NCBI GenBank assembly: GCA_009694375.1
Contig: SHVB01000009.1
Coordinates: 20,005-84,004 of the forward strand
Reading direction: 5' to 3'
From: Acidimicrobiia bacterium
GTDB taxonomy: Bacteria > Actinomycetota > Acidimicrobiia > Acidimicrobiales > VFJN01
DNA: 64,000 bases
A model generated the notes under the pieces. That model worked only from the letters and a program-made list of their open reading frames with translations, ran no database searches and was not told the DNA's origin. The translations under genes and the position numbers were made by a program. Position 1 is the stretch's first letter. Every line of letters starts with the position of its first letter. Of the stretch, positions 17,099-26,245 are shown piece after piece.

Positions 17099-17580
17099 TC
17101 TGGCTCCGGCCTATTGATTTCGTCACGGCGGTGTTGGGCCCGATCTTTCTGGGGGCGGGCAATCACATTGGCGATCTCAGCCAGCAACTCATCGAGGTGG
17201 AACGGGTGCACCAGAAATGCATCGGCGCCGGACTCGAAGCTAAAGGAGCGGTTCTTGGCACTGGCGGTGCACAGCACGACCCGAGCCGAACTCACCCGAG
17301 GGTCTTCGCTCCCGCGGATCAGTGCGAGCAAGTTGAGGCTCGAACCTCCGCTGCCGCCCTTGCTCGCCATGTCGAGTACCACACAACGCGGGAGGGTTTG
17401 AGAGATCTGGCGAAGAGCCGCGTCGAAGGTGGTGGCACCGGCGGCCTGGTAGCCCGCCCTAGCAATCATGCGCTGGAGGAGGGCGCAGGCCGCGGCGTTG
17501 TCGTTGGCAACGAGGACCGGCGCAGGACCGCGGCGATCCGGAAGGGATTTGGCGCGGCGGCGAAGGACTAGGCCCGCCAC
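17071..17580 (-). CDS. Degenerate response-regulator receiver-domain protein
   Basis: 169 residues with a GTG start. A single CheY-like domain (~20-140): VLVANDN at the acidic pocket (one Asp of the usual pair replaced by Asn), VVLDM with phospho-acceptor Asp70, LCTAS with the conserved Thr105, and [11 protein letters not shown] where the invariant Lys is His125. No output domain; the tail is basic and then acidic. The missing Lys and Asp suggest altered or absent phosphorylation-dependent switching. It sits 2 bp after the EtfD-like gene stop and may be cotranscribed with it. Confidence 0.7.
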   Translation of the reverse strand: MAGLVLRRRAKSLPDRRGPAPVLVANDNAAACALLQRMIARAGYQAAGATTFDAALRQISQTLPRCVVLDMASKGGSGGSSLNLLALIRGSEDPRVSSARVVLCTASAKNRSFSFESGADAFLVHPFHLDELLAEIANVIARPQKDRAQHRRDEINRPEPDQESVKFSQ

Positions 17581-17582
17581 GG

Positions 17583-19790
17583 TCAGTCTTCGATGGCCTG
17601 GAGGCGCCCGGAGCCGAGGTGTTCATCCGCGGCTTCGAGGGCGGCGAGCAGGTGCATTGAGATGTCGGCGACCTGCACCGTGTTTTCGGCCCCGGCGCCC
17701 TTCACCCCGTCGTCGAGCATGATGTAGCAGAAGGGGCAAGCAGTGGCCACCTTCGTGGCCCCGGTGGCGATGAGTTCCTCGGCCCGTTCGTCGTTGATCT
17801 TCTTGCCCACGCTTTCCTCCATCCACATGCGTGCCCCGCCGGCTCCGCAGCACATGCCCGTAGTGCCGTTACGGCCAGCCTCCACGATTTCGATGCCCCC
17901 CAGGCTACCAATGACCTTGCGCGGCGAGAGATAGACGTCGTTGTGGCGGCCGAGATAACACGAGTCGTGGTAGACGACTCGCTCCTCCAGCCGGGCATTG
18001 GTCATATCGAGCTGGCCCGTGTCGATGAGTTGTTCGAGGAGTTGGCTGTGGTGGATGACCTCGAAGTGCCCACCGAGCTGGGGGTATTCGTTCAGCAGCG
18101 TGTTGAAGCAGTGGGGGCACTGCGTGATGATCTTCTTTACCCCCATCGTGTTCAACTGCTCGATGGTGGCCGTCGCCAGCATTTGGAAGATGTATTCGTT
18201 GCCGGATCGTCGGGCAGGGTCGCCGGTGCAGGTCTCGGAAGGGCCGAGGATGCCGAAGTCGACCTTGGCCCGCTGCAGCAGTTTGGCCATGGCGATGGTG
18301 ACCTTTTGGTTCTTGTCGTCGAACGATCCAGCGCACCCCACCCAGTAGAGGTACTCGTGGGCGAACGGATCGCCCGGATCCACGATGTCGACCCCATCCA
18401 CTTTGCTCGTCCAGGTGGCGCGGTCGCTCTGCGACAGGCCCCATGGGTTCCCCGAATTTTCCATGGCGCGGTAGGCGTTGCCGAGCTCGGTCGGGAAGTT
18501 CGACTCCATGAGCGAGAGATAGCGCCGCATGTCGAGGATCTTGTCGAGGATCTCGATGTTGACCGGACAGATCTCATCACAGGCCTTGCACGAGGTGCAG
18601 GCCCACACCTCCTCGGGGGTGATCCGTTCGAACATGCTGCTGGAACTGACCGTGATTTCGGCGTCCACGCCGAGGGGAGGCGAAACGGCGGGAGTGCCGG
18701 TGCGGGCCATCACCTCACCGGTTTTGAGTACGATTTCCCGGGGGTCGAGTGACTTGCCGGTGGCATGCGCCGGGCATACGGCCGTGCAGCGGCCACACAT
18801 GGTGCAGGCGTCGGTATCGAGCAGTTGTTTCCAGGTGAAGTCTTCGATGGTGGCGGCCCCGAAGCTCTCAAGTTCGGTCTCCATGAGGTTGGGCATCGGC
18901 CTCATGGCACCTTTGGGGCGCTCACGATCCTTTAGGTACATGTTGAGCGGTGACGTGAAGATATGGCGCAGCATGGTGATCGGGAGGATCGCTAGGAACA
19001 GGAAGAAACTGACGACGTGGGCCACCCACCAGATCTGGTGGGTGCCGGCGAGGTTGTTGCCGTCGGCGATCAGGCCCGACAGCGGGTAGCCGATGAAGGA
19101 AGCTGTTTCGAACGAGGGCCTACCCATCAGGGCGATACGCCAGGCCTCGGCCCCGAATCCGGTGACCGCGATAGCCAACAGCGTGCCGAGGACCACGGCG
19201 TGCTCTGGCTTGGTTTTGATGCGGATCCGGTACGGCCGTTGGATGTAGCGACGGACGATGGCCCACACCACTCCGATGAGGAACGTCATGCCGGCGAAGT
19301 CACCGATGGCGGCGTAAGCCTGATAGACGCCACCGTGCAGGAATTTGGCCGACTCGGGCATTTGATGGTTGATCTCCAGCACCGTGGTGACGGCGAGCAG
19401 GATCAGGAAGGAGAAGTAGATGAGGCTGTGCATGATTCCCGCCGCCGGATCACGCAGGAGCGTTTTCATGTACACGCCGGCTCGGAAGTCCTTCATGCGG
19501 CGGCCGACGTTTTTCCGGGTGGTGCGGCGGTCGTCGGGGGCACCACGCTCCCAGTTGCGCACTCGTTGGCTGAACAGCACGGCCCCACAGATGAACATCA
19601 CGGGTATCGCGGTGTAAAAGACCAACTTCCATGCGCTCGGAATGTTGGCGAATACCTCCCGCTGCACATCGCTGTCGTCATGCCATTGGAACACGGTGGC
19701 GGTGACGCCGGAGAGGGCCGTGACGGCGGCGATCATGAGACCGATTCCGATGACGGCCTGTTGAGGCTTGGCGGGGGACTTCACCCCCAA
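17583..19790 (-). CDS. EtfD-like membrane iron-sulfur oxidoreductase (heterodisulfide-reductase type)
   Basis: 735 residues. The N-terminal ~300 residues form about six transmembrane helices of the NarI/cytochrome-b-like kind with spaced His residues. Then come two ferredoxin-type 4Fe-4S motifs, CTMCGRCTAVCP and CTSCKACDEICP, followed by two CCG domains (CTGDPARRSGNEY... CPHCFN, and HDSCYLGRHN ... GMCCGAGGARMWME). This layout matches mycobacterial Rv0338c (EtfD), which passes electrons from the electron-transfer flavoprotein of acyl-CoA dehydrogenation to the quinone pool. That role is from family knowledge; EtfAB genes are not in view. Length is normal for the family. Confidence 0.85.
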   Translation of the reverse strand: MGVKSPAKPQQAVIGIGLMIAAVTALSGVTATVFQWHDDSDVQREVFANIPSAWKLVFYTAIPVMFICGAVLFSQRVRNWERGAPDDRRTTRKNVGRRMKDFRAGVYMKTLLRDPAAGIMHSLIYFSFLILLAVTTVLEINHQMPESAKFLHGGVYQAYAAIGDFAGMTFLIGVVWAIVRRYIQRPYRIRIKTKPEHAVVLGTLLAIAVTGFGAEAWRIALMGRPSFETASFIGYPLSGLIADGNNLAGTHQIWWVAHVVSFFLFLAILPITMLRHIFTSPLNMYLKDRERPKGAMRPMPNLMETELESFGAATIEDFTWKQLLDTDACTMCGRCTAVCPAHATGKSLDPREIVLKTGEVMARTGTPAVSPPLGVDAEITVSSSSMFERITPEEVWACTSCKACDEICPVNIEILDKILDMRRYLSLMESNFPTELGNAYRAMENSGNPWGLSQSDRATWTSKVDGVDIVDPGDPFAHEYLYWVGCAGSFDDKNQKVTIAMAKLLQRAKVDFGILGPSETCTGDPARRSGNEYIFQMLATATIEQLNTMGVKKIITQCPHCFNTLLNEYPQLGGHFEVIHHSQLLEQLIDTGQLDMTNARLEERVVYHDSCYLGRHNDVYLSPRKVIGSLGGIEIVEAGRNGTTGMCCGAGGARMWMEESVGKKINDERAEELIATGATKVATACPFCYIMLDDGVKGAGAENTVQVADISMHLLAALEAADEHLGSGRLQAIED

Positions 19791-19833
19791 AACGTATCGC
19801 TTCGGGCTCGTCGGTTCCGAATGGCGCAGGTCC

Positions 19834-20256
19834 TCAGTCGTAGGTCTGTGAGTCGAGGTCGCGGATGCGGGTAGCCAGCGACTTCAGCAGTTTGTGGGCA
19901 ATGGGTCCCACGTCGTCCACGAGCGAGGCGAACTCCCGTGCTCCCAGCACGAGGACCTCAAGATCGGTGGTGGCTCTCACCGTGGCCGTGCGGGGGCCGT
20001 GGTCCAGGATCGCCAACTCGCCGACGCACGCCCCAGACGTGAGGGTGGCCACGACGATGCCGTTACGTTCCACGTCCGCAGTGCCCTCCAAGATCACGAA
20101 CGCTTCTCGCCCAGAGGCCCCCTGCTCGCAGAGGACCTTGCCTTGGGGCAGGGTGAGTTGATCGGAGGCCCGCTCCACCGCTTCCAGTTCTTTTCTCGAG
20201 CAGTTCGAGAAGAGTGACACTGAGGCCAAGTGGTCCAGGTGGGTGGAACGAGTCAT
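19834..20256 (-). CDS. Cyclic-nucleotide-binding domain protein
   Basis: 140 residues from the ATG at 20256; longer in-frame starts reach 20460 but lack family similarity. A single cNMP-binding beta-roll: LFSNCSRKELEAVERAS, QGKVLCEQG, then the phosphate-binding cassette GACVGELAILDHGPRTATVRA with Glu and Arg in canonical places. There is no DNA-binding helix-turn-helix, so it is not a Crp-type transcription factor by itself. It may sense cAMP or cGMP, or act as a regulatory partner protein. 43 bp upstream of the etfD-like gene on the same strand. Confidence 0.75.
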   Translation of the reverse strand: MTRSTHLDHLASVSLFSNCSRKELEAVERASDQLTLPQGKVLCEQGASGREAFVILEGTADVERNGIVVATLTSGACVGELAILDHGPRTATVRATTDLEVLVLGAREFASLVDDVGPIAHKLLKSLATRIRDLDSQTYD

Positions 20257-20489
20257 GCCTGCAGCATAGGCAGGCGATCGGATATTCGGGGCTGCGTGAC
20301 CCGACCGGACGGTCAAACGCTTCACGGTGGCGAAACAGGTGTGAAACGTTGGATTCCCAGGCTTGTCCCGGCGGAGGTCGCCCGTATTCGATGGCCAGCG
20401 GGGCACCCGGGCGGGATGGGCTAGATGCGCACATACGTCGCCTGCGCCGCCGGTTGGCACCCCTCCCGCTTGCTATCCGCAGGTTGATG

Positions 20490-21128
20490 TCAGATTTGGG
20501 CGGCGACGGTGCTGAGCCGACCGATGGCCGTGCGCACGATGCTGTCGAGGAGCGCCTTGTCGGTGGGTCGGGTGCCGTCTAGCCGCACCAGACCTACGAG
20601 GTCGCCGTCTCGGATGAGGATGAGATCGGTCTCCTGGATGGGGCCGGTTTTGGGCTCAAACTCGAAACGAATCCCCAAGGTCCGGTCGGATAAGACGCCG
20701 AAGTCCAGGGCGGCGGACCTCACGCTCACGCCGTCCGGAAGGACCAGTTCGCGGCAATTCTCGGCCACATTGATGAGGGTCTGTTCGATCGCGGACCCTT
20801 GGTCCGGGAAGTAGGCCACGGCGTTGCTGAGGTGGCTGGGGGCTGCGGCGAAGTCAGCCGAGGCGGATGCCTTTGGCTTGAGCTTGGTGAGCGCATCGTC
20901 ACAGGGACTGCCCGGCACTACCTCTGTGTTGATGGGCAGGGGCGTGGCATCCGCCACCCACCCGGTGGGTAGATCTTCCACCGTGAGCAGGGCGCTCTGG
21001 AGAAGTGGGTCGGTCACGGGAACGGGATCGGGTTTGGTGGCCTCTCGGTCGCTCTGACACGCCGTCAGGGCGAGGGACACTCCGATGCCGAGGGTCATCA
21101 TGGCTCGAATCGTGATGTGTTCACCCAT
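20490..21128 (-). CDS. Predicted lipoprotein
   Basis: 212 residues. The N-terminus ([17 protein letters not shown]) is a lipoprotein signal peptide with lipobox LTAC, so Cys24 would be lipidated and the protein held on the outer face of the membrane. The mature part resembles the sensor-domain lipoproteins common in actinobacteria: two Cys residues (GSPCDD and ENCREL) could form a disulfide. I could not name a function. The ATG overlaps the gpmA stop by 8 bp, so it is translationally coupled to gpmA, an odd pairing. Confidence 0.6.
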   Translation of the reverse strand: MGEHITIRAMMTLGIGVSLALTACQSDREATKPDPVPVTDPLLQSALLTVEDLPTGWVADATPLPINTEVVPGSPCDDALTKLKPKASASADFAAAPSHLSNAVAYFPDQGSAIEQTLINVAENCRELVLPDGVSVRSAALDFGVLSDRTLGIRFEFEPKTGPIQETDLILIRDGDLVGLVRLDGTRPTDKALLDSIVRTAIGRLSTVAAQI

Positions 21129-21954
21129 GGTATTCCCCCACAGTCCGTTGTTGATTTCCTAGTCTTTCACTTACCTCAGGACCATCGGGTGAAGGACCTT
21201 CGGCTTGCCGCGCCACGGCCGCCGCCGCCGCTCTGATCTCCTCGGCGCTGCGCAGGTACCGATCCTCTACCGGCATGGCGACGAGCGGGGTGAGATCGTG
21301 GCCCAGGTCGTATACGAGGGGTTCGCCAGTGGGGATGTTCACTTCGACGATGGCCGCGGGGCTGATGCGGTCGAGGTGCAGCACCAACGCCCGCAGGCTA
21401 TTTCCGTGGGCGCCGACGAGCACGGTGTGCCCGGCGCGGAGGTCGGGCACGATGGCTTCTTCCCAGTAGGCAGCGATGCGAGTTACTACATCGGCGAGGC
21501 ACTCGGTGAGCGGGCGGCGATCGGGTGGGATCGACCCATAGCGCTCGTCCCCGTTGGGGTTGAACTGGTTGTCCGCGGTGATGGCGGGTGGCGGGATGTC
21601 GTAGCTACGGCGCCACACCTTCACCTGATCGGCCCCGAAGCGTTGGGTAGTTTCGGCCTTGTTGCGACCGGTGAGGTCGCCGTAATGGCGTTCGTTGAGC
21701 CGCCAGTCGCGCCGCACCGGAATCCAGGATCGGCCCTGGGCCAACAGGGCGATCTCGGTGGTGCGGATGGCCCGGGTCTGTAGCGAGGTGTGCACGACAT
21801 CAGGGGCTACCCCGGCTTCGGCCATCCGGCGCCCCCCGGCGGCGGCCTGGTCCTCGCCCAGTGGGGTGAGCGCAGCATCCCACCATCCGGTGAAGAGATT
21901 TAGTTTGTTCCACTCGCTCTCGCCATGGCGGAGCAACACCAACCGGTAGGTCAT
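21121..21954 (-). CDS. gpmA: 2,3-bisphosphoglycerate-dependent phosphoglycerate mutase
   Basis: 277 residues from the ATG at 21954 ([16 protein letters not shown]). The phosphohistidine motif LRHGESEWN, the ERHYGDLTG block and the second catalytic His in [10 protein letters not shown] identify the dPGM family. It interconverts 3- and 2-phosphoglycerate in glycolysis and gluconeogenesis. The C-terminus has a ~25-residue hydrophilic tail beyond the usual ~250 residues. Divergent from dnaK with a 174-bp shared upstream region; followed by the lipoprotein gene with overlap. Confidence 0.95.
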   Translation of the reverse strand: MTYRLVLLRHGESEWNKLNLFTGWWDAALTPLGEDQAAAGGRRMAEAGVAPDVVHTSLQTRAIRTTEIALLAQGRSWIPVRRDWRLNERHYGDLTGRNKAETTQRFGADQVKVWRRSYDIPPPAITADNQFNPNGDERYGSIPPDRRPLTECLADVVTRIAAYWEEAIVPDLRAGHTVLVGAHGNSLRALVLHLDRISPAAIVEVNIPTGEPLVYDLGHDLTPLVAMPVEDRYLRSAEEIRAAAAAVARQAEGPSPDGPEVSERLGNQQRTVGEYHG

Positions 21955-22057
21955 GCCTGGAGCGTACGTGTCCGTCGGGCGGATGGGGAGCACACGCCCG
22001 GGGAGCGGCCCCACGCAGCCGCGCCCCGTGCGCCGCTGATCCCCGGCGGACCCAAAG

Positions 22058-22086
22058 TTGCTAATGGGTGACTCAGGTTCTATAGT
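22058..22086 (+). promoter_or_regulatory. Sigma-70-type promoter for dnaK operon, with GACTCA direct repeats
   Basis: TTGCTA (22058-22063) and TATAGT (22081-22086) are spaced 17 bp apart. GACTCA occurs twice (22070-22075 and 22094-22099), flanking the -10 box at 24 bp spacing; these may be half-sites for HspR, whose known HAIR operator contains ACTCAAG, but no full HAIR inverted repeat is present. The dnaK ribosome binding site GGAGG is at 22117-22121. Confidence 0.6.
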
Positions 22087-22128
22087 GACGAACGACTCAC
22101 TTCTGTAGCACCTCCTGGAGGACCCCCC

Positions 22129-23958
22129 ATGCCCAAAGCTGTCGGTATCGATCTCGGCACTACCAACTCCGTCGTTTCGGTCCTCGAGGCCGGCGATCCC
22201 GTGGTTATCCCCAACTCGGAGGGGTCTCGCACAACTCCTTCGGTGGTGGCCTTCTCCAAGGGTGGCGAGGTGCTGATGGGAGAGGTGGCCAAGCGCCAGG
22301 CCATCACCAATCCGGATCGCACCATTCGATCCGTGAAGCGTCATATGGGCACGAGTTGGACCACTGAGATCGACGGCAAGAAGTACACCGCCCAGGAGAT
22401 CAGTGCCCGCACTTTGATGAAACTAAAGCGGGATGCCGAGGCCTACCTGGGCGACACCGTCACGCAGGCCGTCATCACCGTGCCCGCCTACTTCGACGAT
22501 GCCCAGCGCACCGCCACCAAGGAAGCTGGCCAGATTGCCGGTCTGGAAGTGCTGCGCATCATCAACGAGCCGACCGCCGCCGCCTTGGCTTACGGGTTGG
22601 ACAAAGAGGGCGACGCCGACCAGACGATTTTGGTGTTCGACCTGGGGGGCGGCACCTTCGATGTGTCGATCCTGGAGATCGGTGACGGCGTGTTCGAGGT
22701 GAAGAGCACCCACGGCGACACCCAGTTGGGCGGCGACGACTGGGACCAGAAGGTCATCGACTGGTTGGTTGAGCAGTTTCGCGCCGCCCACGGCGTGGAT
22801 CTGGCCAAAGACAATATGGCCACTCAGCGCCTCAAGGAGGCCGCCGAGAAGGCCAAGATCGAGCTGAGTCAGGTGCAGAGCACGCAGATCAATCTGCCCT
22901 TCATCACGGCCACCGCCGATGGTCCCCTTCACCTCGACGTGCAACTCACCCGGGCCAAGTTCCAGGACCTCACCGCCGATCTTCTCGAGCGATGCAGCAC
23001 GCCGTTCGGCCAGGCCATCAAGGACGCTGGCCTCACCAAAGACCAGATCGACCACGTGATTCTCGTGGGTGGCTCCACGCGCATGCCAGCCGTGGCGGAA
23101 ATGGTGAACAGCCTCACCGGCAAGGAGCCCAATAAGAGCGTGAACCCCGATGAGGTGGTGGCGATCGGGGCGGCGGTCCAGGCGGGCGTGCTCAAGGGTG
23201 AGGTCAAGGATGTGTTACTGCTCGATGTCACTCCGCTATCGCTCGGCATCGAGACAAAAGGTGGCGTGATGACGAAACTCATCGAGCGCAACACCACCAT
23301 CCCCACCCGCCGAACCGAAGTATTCACCACCGCGGAAGACATGCAGCCATCGGTGGAGATTCATGTGTTGCAGGGTGAGCGCGAGATGTCGCAGTTCAAC
23401 AAGACGCTCGGCAAGTTCCAGCTCGTAGACCTGCCCCCTGCCCCGCGAGGCATGCCTCAGATCGAGGTCACCTTCGACATCGATGCCAACGGCATCGTGC
23501 ACGTGTCCGCCAAGGACCGAGCCACCAACAAAGAGCAGTCGATGACCATCACGGGCCAGTCGAGCCTGGATAAAGACGCCATCAATCAGATGGTGAAAGA
23601 CGCCGAGGCCCACGCCGAAGAAGACCGGCTCCGAAGGGAGGAGGCGGAGGTGCGGAATAACGCCGACACCCTCGTGTACCAAACCGAGAAGCTGCTCAAG
23701 GAACAGGGCGACAAGATCGAGGGTGAGGAGAAGTCCACCGTTGAGGGCCACCTCGCCGCCCTCAAGAGTGCCATCAGCGGCACCGACAACGACGCCATCA
23801 AGACCGCCACGGAGGCGCTTGCGACCTCGTCGCAGGGTTTCACCCAGAAGCTCTACGACGCCGCCGCGGCGGCTGATCGCGACGGGGGCGGCGCTGAGCA
23901 TCCTTCCGATGACGACGTAGTTGATGCCGAGATCGTCGACGACGAGCCGCAGTCCTAG
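22129..23958 (+). CDS. dnaK: Chaperone DnaK (Hsp70)
   Basis: 609 residues, normal for actinobacterial DnaK. The N-terminal ATPase begins [15 protein letters not shown], with [11 protein letters not shown] and [12 protein letters not shown] as the second and third phosphate and adenosine motifs. The substrate-binding domain starts after the [14 protein letters not shown] linker at about residue 366. The C-terminal lid ends in an acidic [13 protein letters not shown] tail. It refolds proteins in an ATP cycle with GrpE and DnaJ, the next two genes. First gene of the operon; GGAGG lies 7 nt before the ATG. Confidence 0.98.
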   Translation: MPKAVGIDLGTTNSVVSVLEAGDPVVIPNSEGSRTTPSVVAFSKGGEVLMGEVAKRQAITNPDRTIRSVKRHMGTSWTTEIDGKKYTAQEISARTLMKLKRDAEAYLGDTVTQAVITVPAYFDDAQRTATKEAGQIAGLEVLRIINEPTAAALAYGLDKEGDADQTILVFDLGGGTFDVSILEIGDGVFEVKSTHGDTQLGGDDWDQKVIDWLVEQFRAAHGVDLAKDNMATQRLKEAAEKAKIELSQVQSTQINLPFITATADGPLHLDVQLTRAKFQDLTADLLERCSTPFGQAIKDAGLTKDQIDHVILVGGSTRMPAVAEMVNSLTGKEPNKSVNPDEVVAIGAAVQAGVLKGEVKDVLLLDVTPLSLGIETKGGVMTKLIERNTTIPTRRTEVFTTAEDMQPSVEIHVLQGEREMSQFNKTLGKFQLVDLPPAPRGMPQIEVTFDIDANGIVHVSAKDRATNKEQSMTITGQSSLDKDAINQMVKDAEAHAEEDRLRREEAEVRNNADTLVYQTEKLLKEQGDKIEGEEKSTVEGHLAALKSAISGTDNDAIKTATEALATSSQGFTQKLYDAAAAADRDGGGAEHPSDDDVVDAEIVDDEPQS

Positions 23959-23963
23959 CGGCG

Positions 23964-24476
23964 ATGGAACCCGTTGACGAGGTGTTCGTGGAGGGTGACG
24001 CGATGGAGGACGACTCCCCGACAACGCTGGCCGAGGAGCTCTCGGTGGAGTCCCTGGTGGGCAACCTCGAGACCGTCACCATCGAGCGCAATCAGTTCCG
24101 TGACGCTTATCAGCGGGCGGCGGCCGATTTCGACAACTTCCGCAAGAACACGCAGCGACGGCAAGACGACGAGCTCGCGCGGGCGTTGGGGGGCTTCGTG
24201 GAACGCCTCTTGCCGGTGCTCGATGCCTGCGATGGCGCCCTTGCTCATGGCGGAGGCGAGGCCGCCCCGATCATGGCGGCGCTCCTAGCCGCCTTGGAGA
24301 AGGAGGGGTTGGCGCGGGTAGACCCGCTCGGCGAGGTATTCGATCCCACGGTGGCCGAGGCGGTCGTGCACGAACCGGGCGACGGGGGCGAGCACGTGGT
24401 GGCCGAGGTGATGAGGGCGGGCTATATCTGGCAGGGTCGTGTACTGCGTCCCGCCATGGTCAAGGTAACGGACTAG
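23964..24476 (+). CDS. grpE: Nucleotide exchange factor GrpE
   Basis: 170 residues, on the short side. An acidic N-terminus leads into the coiled-coil (LVGNLETVTIERNQFRDAYQRA), then AADFDNFRKNTQRRQDDE, the classic GrpE signature, and the C-terminal beta-domain with GEVFDPTVAEAV and VMRAGYIWQGRVLRPAMVKV. It releases ADP from DnaK. The gene begins 5 bp after the dnaK stop and ends 9 bp before dnaJ, so the three are cotranscribed. Confidence 0.96.
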   Translation: MEPVDEVFVEGDAMEDDSPTTLAEELSVESLVGNLETVTIERNQFRDAYQRAAADFDNFRKNTQRRQDDELARALGGFVERLLPVLDACDGALAHGGGEAAPIMAALLAALEKEGLARVDPLGEVFDPTVAEAVVHEPGDGGEHVVAEVMRAGYIWQGRVLRPAMVKVTD

Positions 24477-24485
24477 AGATTCCCG

Positions 24486-25607
24486 ATGGCTCCCCCGCGC
24501 GAGTGGTTCGATAAGGATTACTACCGCGTGCTCGGTGTGGCGGCCACGGCATCGACCAAAGAGCTCAAGAGCGCCTACCGGGCGTTGTCTCGGAAATATC
24601 ACCCGGATGCCAACCCGGGCGATGCCAGTGCCGAGGAGCGTTTCAAAGAGGTGTCGGCGGCTTACGACGTGGTGGGCACACCGGACAAGCGCGCGGAGTA
24701 CGACGAGGTGCGCCGGCTCGGACCGACCCCCTCGGGGTTCCCGGGCGGGGGCGGCGGATCGCGTGGGTTTCCCAACGGCGGGGGTGACCTCGGCGACGTA
24801 CTGGGAGGACTGTTCGGGGGGAGGGGCCGAGGGGGTGGGCGCGGTGCTCGCGGTGGTGGTCCCCACCGGGGTCAAGATTTGGAGACTGAGTTGCACCTTG
24901 CCTTCGAAGATGCCGCCGCCGGTGTAACCACCGCGGTGCATCTCACCAGTGAGGCCGTGTGCCATGACTGCCATGGCTCCGCCGCCAAACCCGGCACAGC
25001 AGCCCATCCCTGCGGCAGTTGTGGAGGCCAAGGGGTGGTGTCGGACAACCAGGGCTTATTCTCATTTTCCACTCCATGCGCGGCTTGCGCAGGACGAGGG
25101 GTAACCATCGACGACCCGTGTCCCGCCTGTCGGGGCACGGGGGTGGAGCGCCGTCCTCGAGAAGTGAAGCTCCGAGTGCCGGCCGGTGTTGACGAGGGCC
25201 AGCGCATCCGCGTCAAGGGACGGGGGGGGCCGGGCCGTAACGGTGGCCCGCCTGGGGATCTCTACGTGGTTGCCCGCGTGGCTCGGCACCCGCTGTTTCA
25301 GCGCAAGGGCATCGATCTCACCATCTCCGTGCCGGTTACCTTTCCCGAGGCGGTCCTCGGCGCCGACATTGCGGTGCCCACCCTCGCCGGCCCCCCAGTG
25401 ACCATCCGCGTGCCCGCCGGCACGCGCTCGGGCCGCACGTTCCGGGCCAAGGGTAAGGGTGTGGGCACCCCCAAGGGCGCCGGGGATCTCCTCGTCACCG
25501 TGGAGGTGGCGGTCCCGTCCAAACTTTCGAGCGCAGAGCGCAAAGCACTCGAAGCCTTTCGAGCGGCTTCTGACGGGGCTTCCCCTCGTGAGCACCTGGG
25601 GGTCTGA
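24486..25607 (+). CDS. dnaJ: Co-chaperone DnaJ
   Basis: 373 residues. The J-domain occupies the first ~75 residues with the HPD motif in YHPDANPGD. A Gly/Phe-rich linker follows (GGGGGSRGFPNGGGDLG), then the zinc domain with four CxxCxGxG-type repeats (CHDCHGS, CGSCGGQG, CAACAGRG, CPACRGTG), then the client-binding C-terminal domain. It stimulates the ATPase of DnaK and delivers substrates. Third gene of the heat-shock operon, 5 bp ahead of hspR. Confidence 0.97.
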   Translation: MAPPREWFDKDYYRVLGVAATASTKELKSAYRALSRKYHPDANPGDASAEERFKEVSAAYDVVGTPDKRAEYDEVRRLGPTPSGFPGGGGGSRGFPNGGGDLGDVLGGLFGGRGRGGGRGARGGGPHRGQDLETELHLAFEDAAAGVTTAVHLTSEAVCHDCHGSAAKPGTAAHPCGSCGGQGVVSDNQGLFSFSTPCAACAGRGVTIDDPCPACRGTGVERRPREVKLRVPAGVDEGQRIRVKGRGGPGRNGGPPGDLYVVARVARHPLFQRKGIDLTISVPVTFPEAVLGADIAVPTLAGPPVTIRVPAGTRSGRTFRAKGKGVGTPKGAGDLLVTVEVAVPSKLSSAERKALEAFRAASDGASPREHLGV

Positions 25608-25612
25608 TCGCT

Positions 25613-25984
25613 ATGGCCACGCCTCCCGAACGAGCCGTCTACATCATCTCGGTCGCCGCCGAACTGTCGGGGCTGCACCCGCAGACGCTACGCATCTATG
25701 AACGCAAGGGCCTCGTGGATCCTGCTCGAACCGGCGGTGGGAGCCGTCGCTACAGCGACGCCGATATTCTGCTCCTCGGCCGGATCCAGGAACTTACGAA
25801 CGAAGGCTTGAACCTGGCGGGCGTGCAGCGGGTGCTTACCCTCGAGGCTGAACTAGCCGCCGCCCATCGGGCGCTGCAGGTGGAGCGGGAGCGAGCCGAG
25901 CAGGTGGTGGAACAGACTCACCGTCAGTACCGTCGCGACCTGGTGCCCCTGCATCAGTCGATGGTCGTGTTTCGGCGCGGTTGA
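25613..25984 (+). CDS. hspR: MerR-family heat-shock repressor HspR
   Basis: 123 residues. The N-terminal winged helix (VYIISVAAELSGLHPQTLRIYERKGLV) is typical of HspR, with SRRYSDADILLLGRIQEL as wing and following helix. The C-terminal half is a short coiled coil instead of a metal- or drug-binding domain. In Streptomyces and mycobacteria HspR represses dnaK and clpB using DnaK as corepressor, so the gene likely closes an autoregulated operon. The stop codon overlaps a stem-loop. Confidence 0.9.
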   Translation: MATPPERAVYIISVAAELSGLHPQTLRIYERKGLVDPARTGGGSRRYSDADILLLGRIQELTNEGLNLAGVQRVLTLEAELAAAHRALQVERERAEQVVEQTHRQYRRDLVPLHQSMVVFRRG

Positions 25985-26245
25985 TCAGCGGCGGAAACGC
26001 CGGGAATCACCAGGGCTGATCGTGACGCCGGTGACGGTCGTAGCCAGCGCGCATTGAGCCGGGACGAGAACCGTTCCCGGGCGGCGAGATGCCTCCCGGT
26101 ACTGCCGGCTTTGGAGTTGTGTCGGCATCTCGTGGCAACCGCTCAAGGTGGGCGCCGGATGTGCCGAACACCAGAGACAACAGTGCGCCATTGCGGAGCA
26201 CACCTAGTCCTGACTCCACCCGCTTCACTTCCGAAAGAACCGACC
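25983..26245 (+). promoter_or_regulatory. Structured intergenic region: hspR terminator and leader of the secreted lyase gene
   Basis: Three nested or successive foldbacks are visible. First, GATCAGC (25983-25989) pairs with GCTGATC (26015-26021), enclosing GGCG-GAAA-CGCC (25990-26001); this may terminate the hspR operon. Second, CCGGGA (26059-26064) pairs with TCCCGG (26075-26080). Third, CGAGATGCC (26085-26093) pairs with GGCATCTCG (26124-26132), enclosing CCGG-TACTG-CCGG. The rest to 26245 is leader of the next gene. No known riboswitch consensus was recognised. Confidence 0.5.

Noticed and set aside
21955..22128. Canonical HAIR operator for HspR
   Set aside because: No CTTGAGT-N7-ACTCAAG palindrome is present; only partial direct half-sites.
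22423..24024. Two antisense frames inside dnaK
   Set aside because: dnaK is certain on the plus strand; the reverse frames show only Leu/Val/Gly-rich shadow translation.
25983..26245. c-di-GMP, c-di-AMP, cobalamin or SAM-type riboswitch
   Set aside because: The stems are real but none of the conserved loop sequences I know for these classes could be placed.
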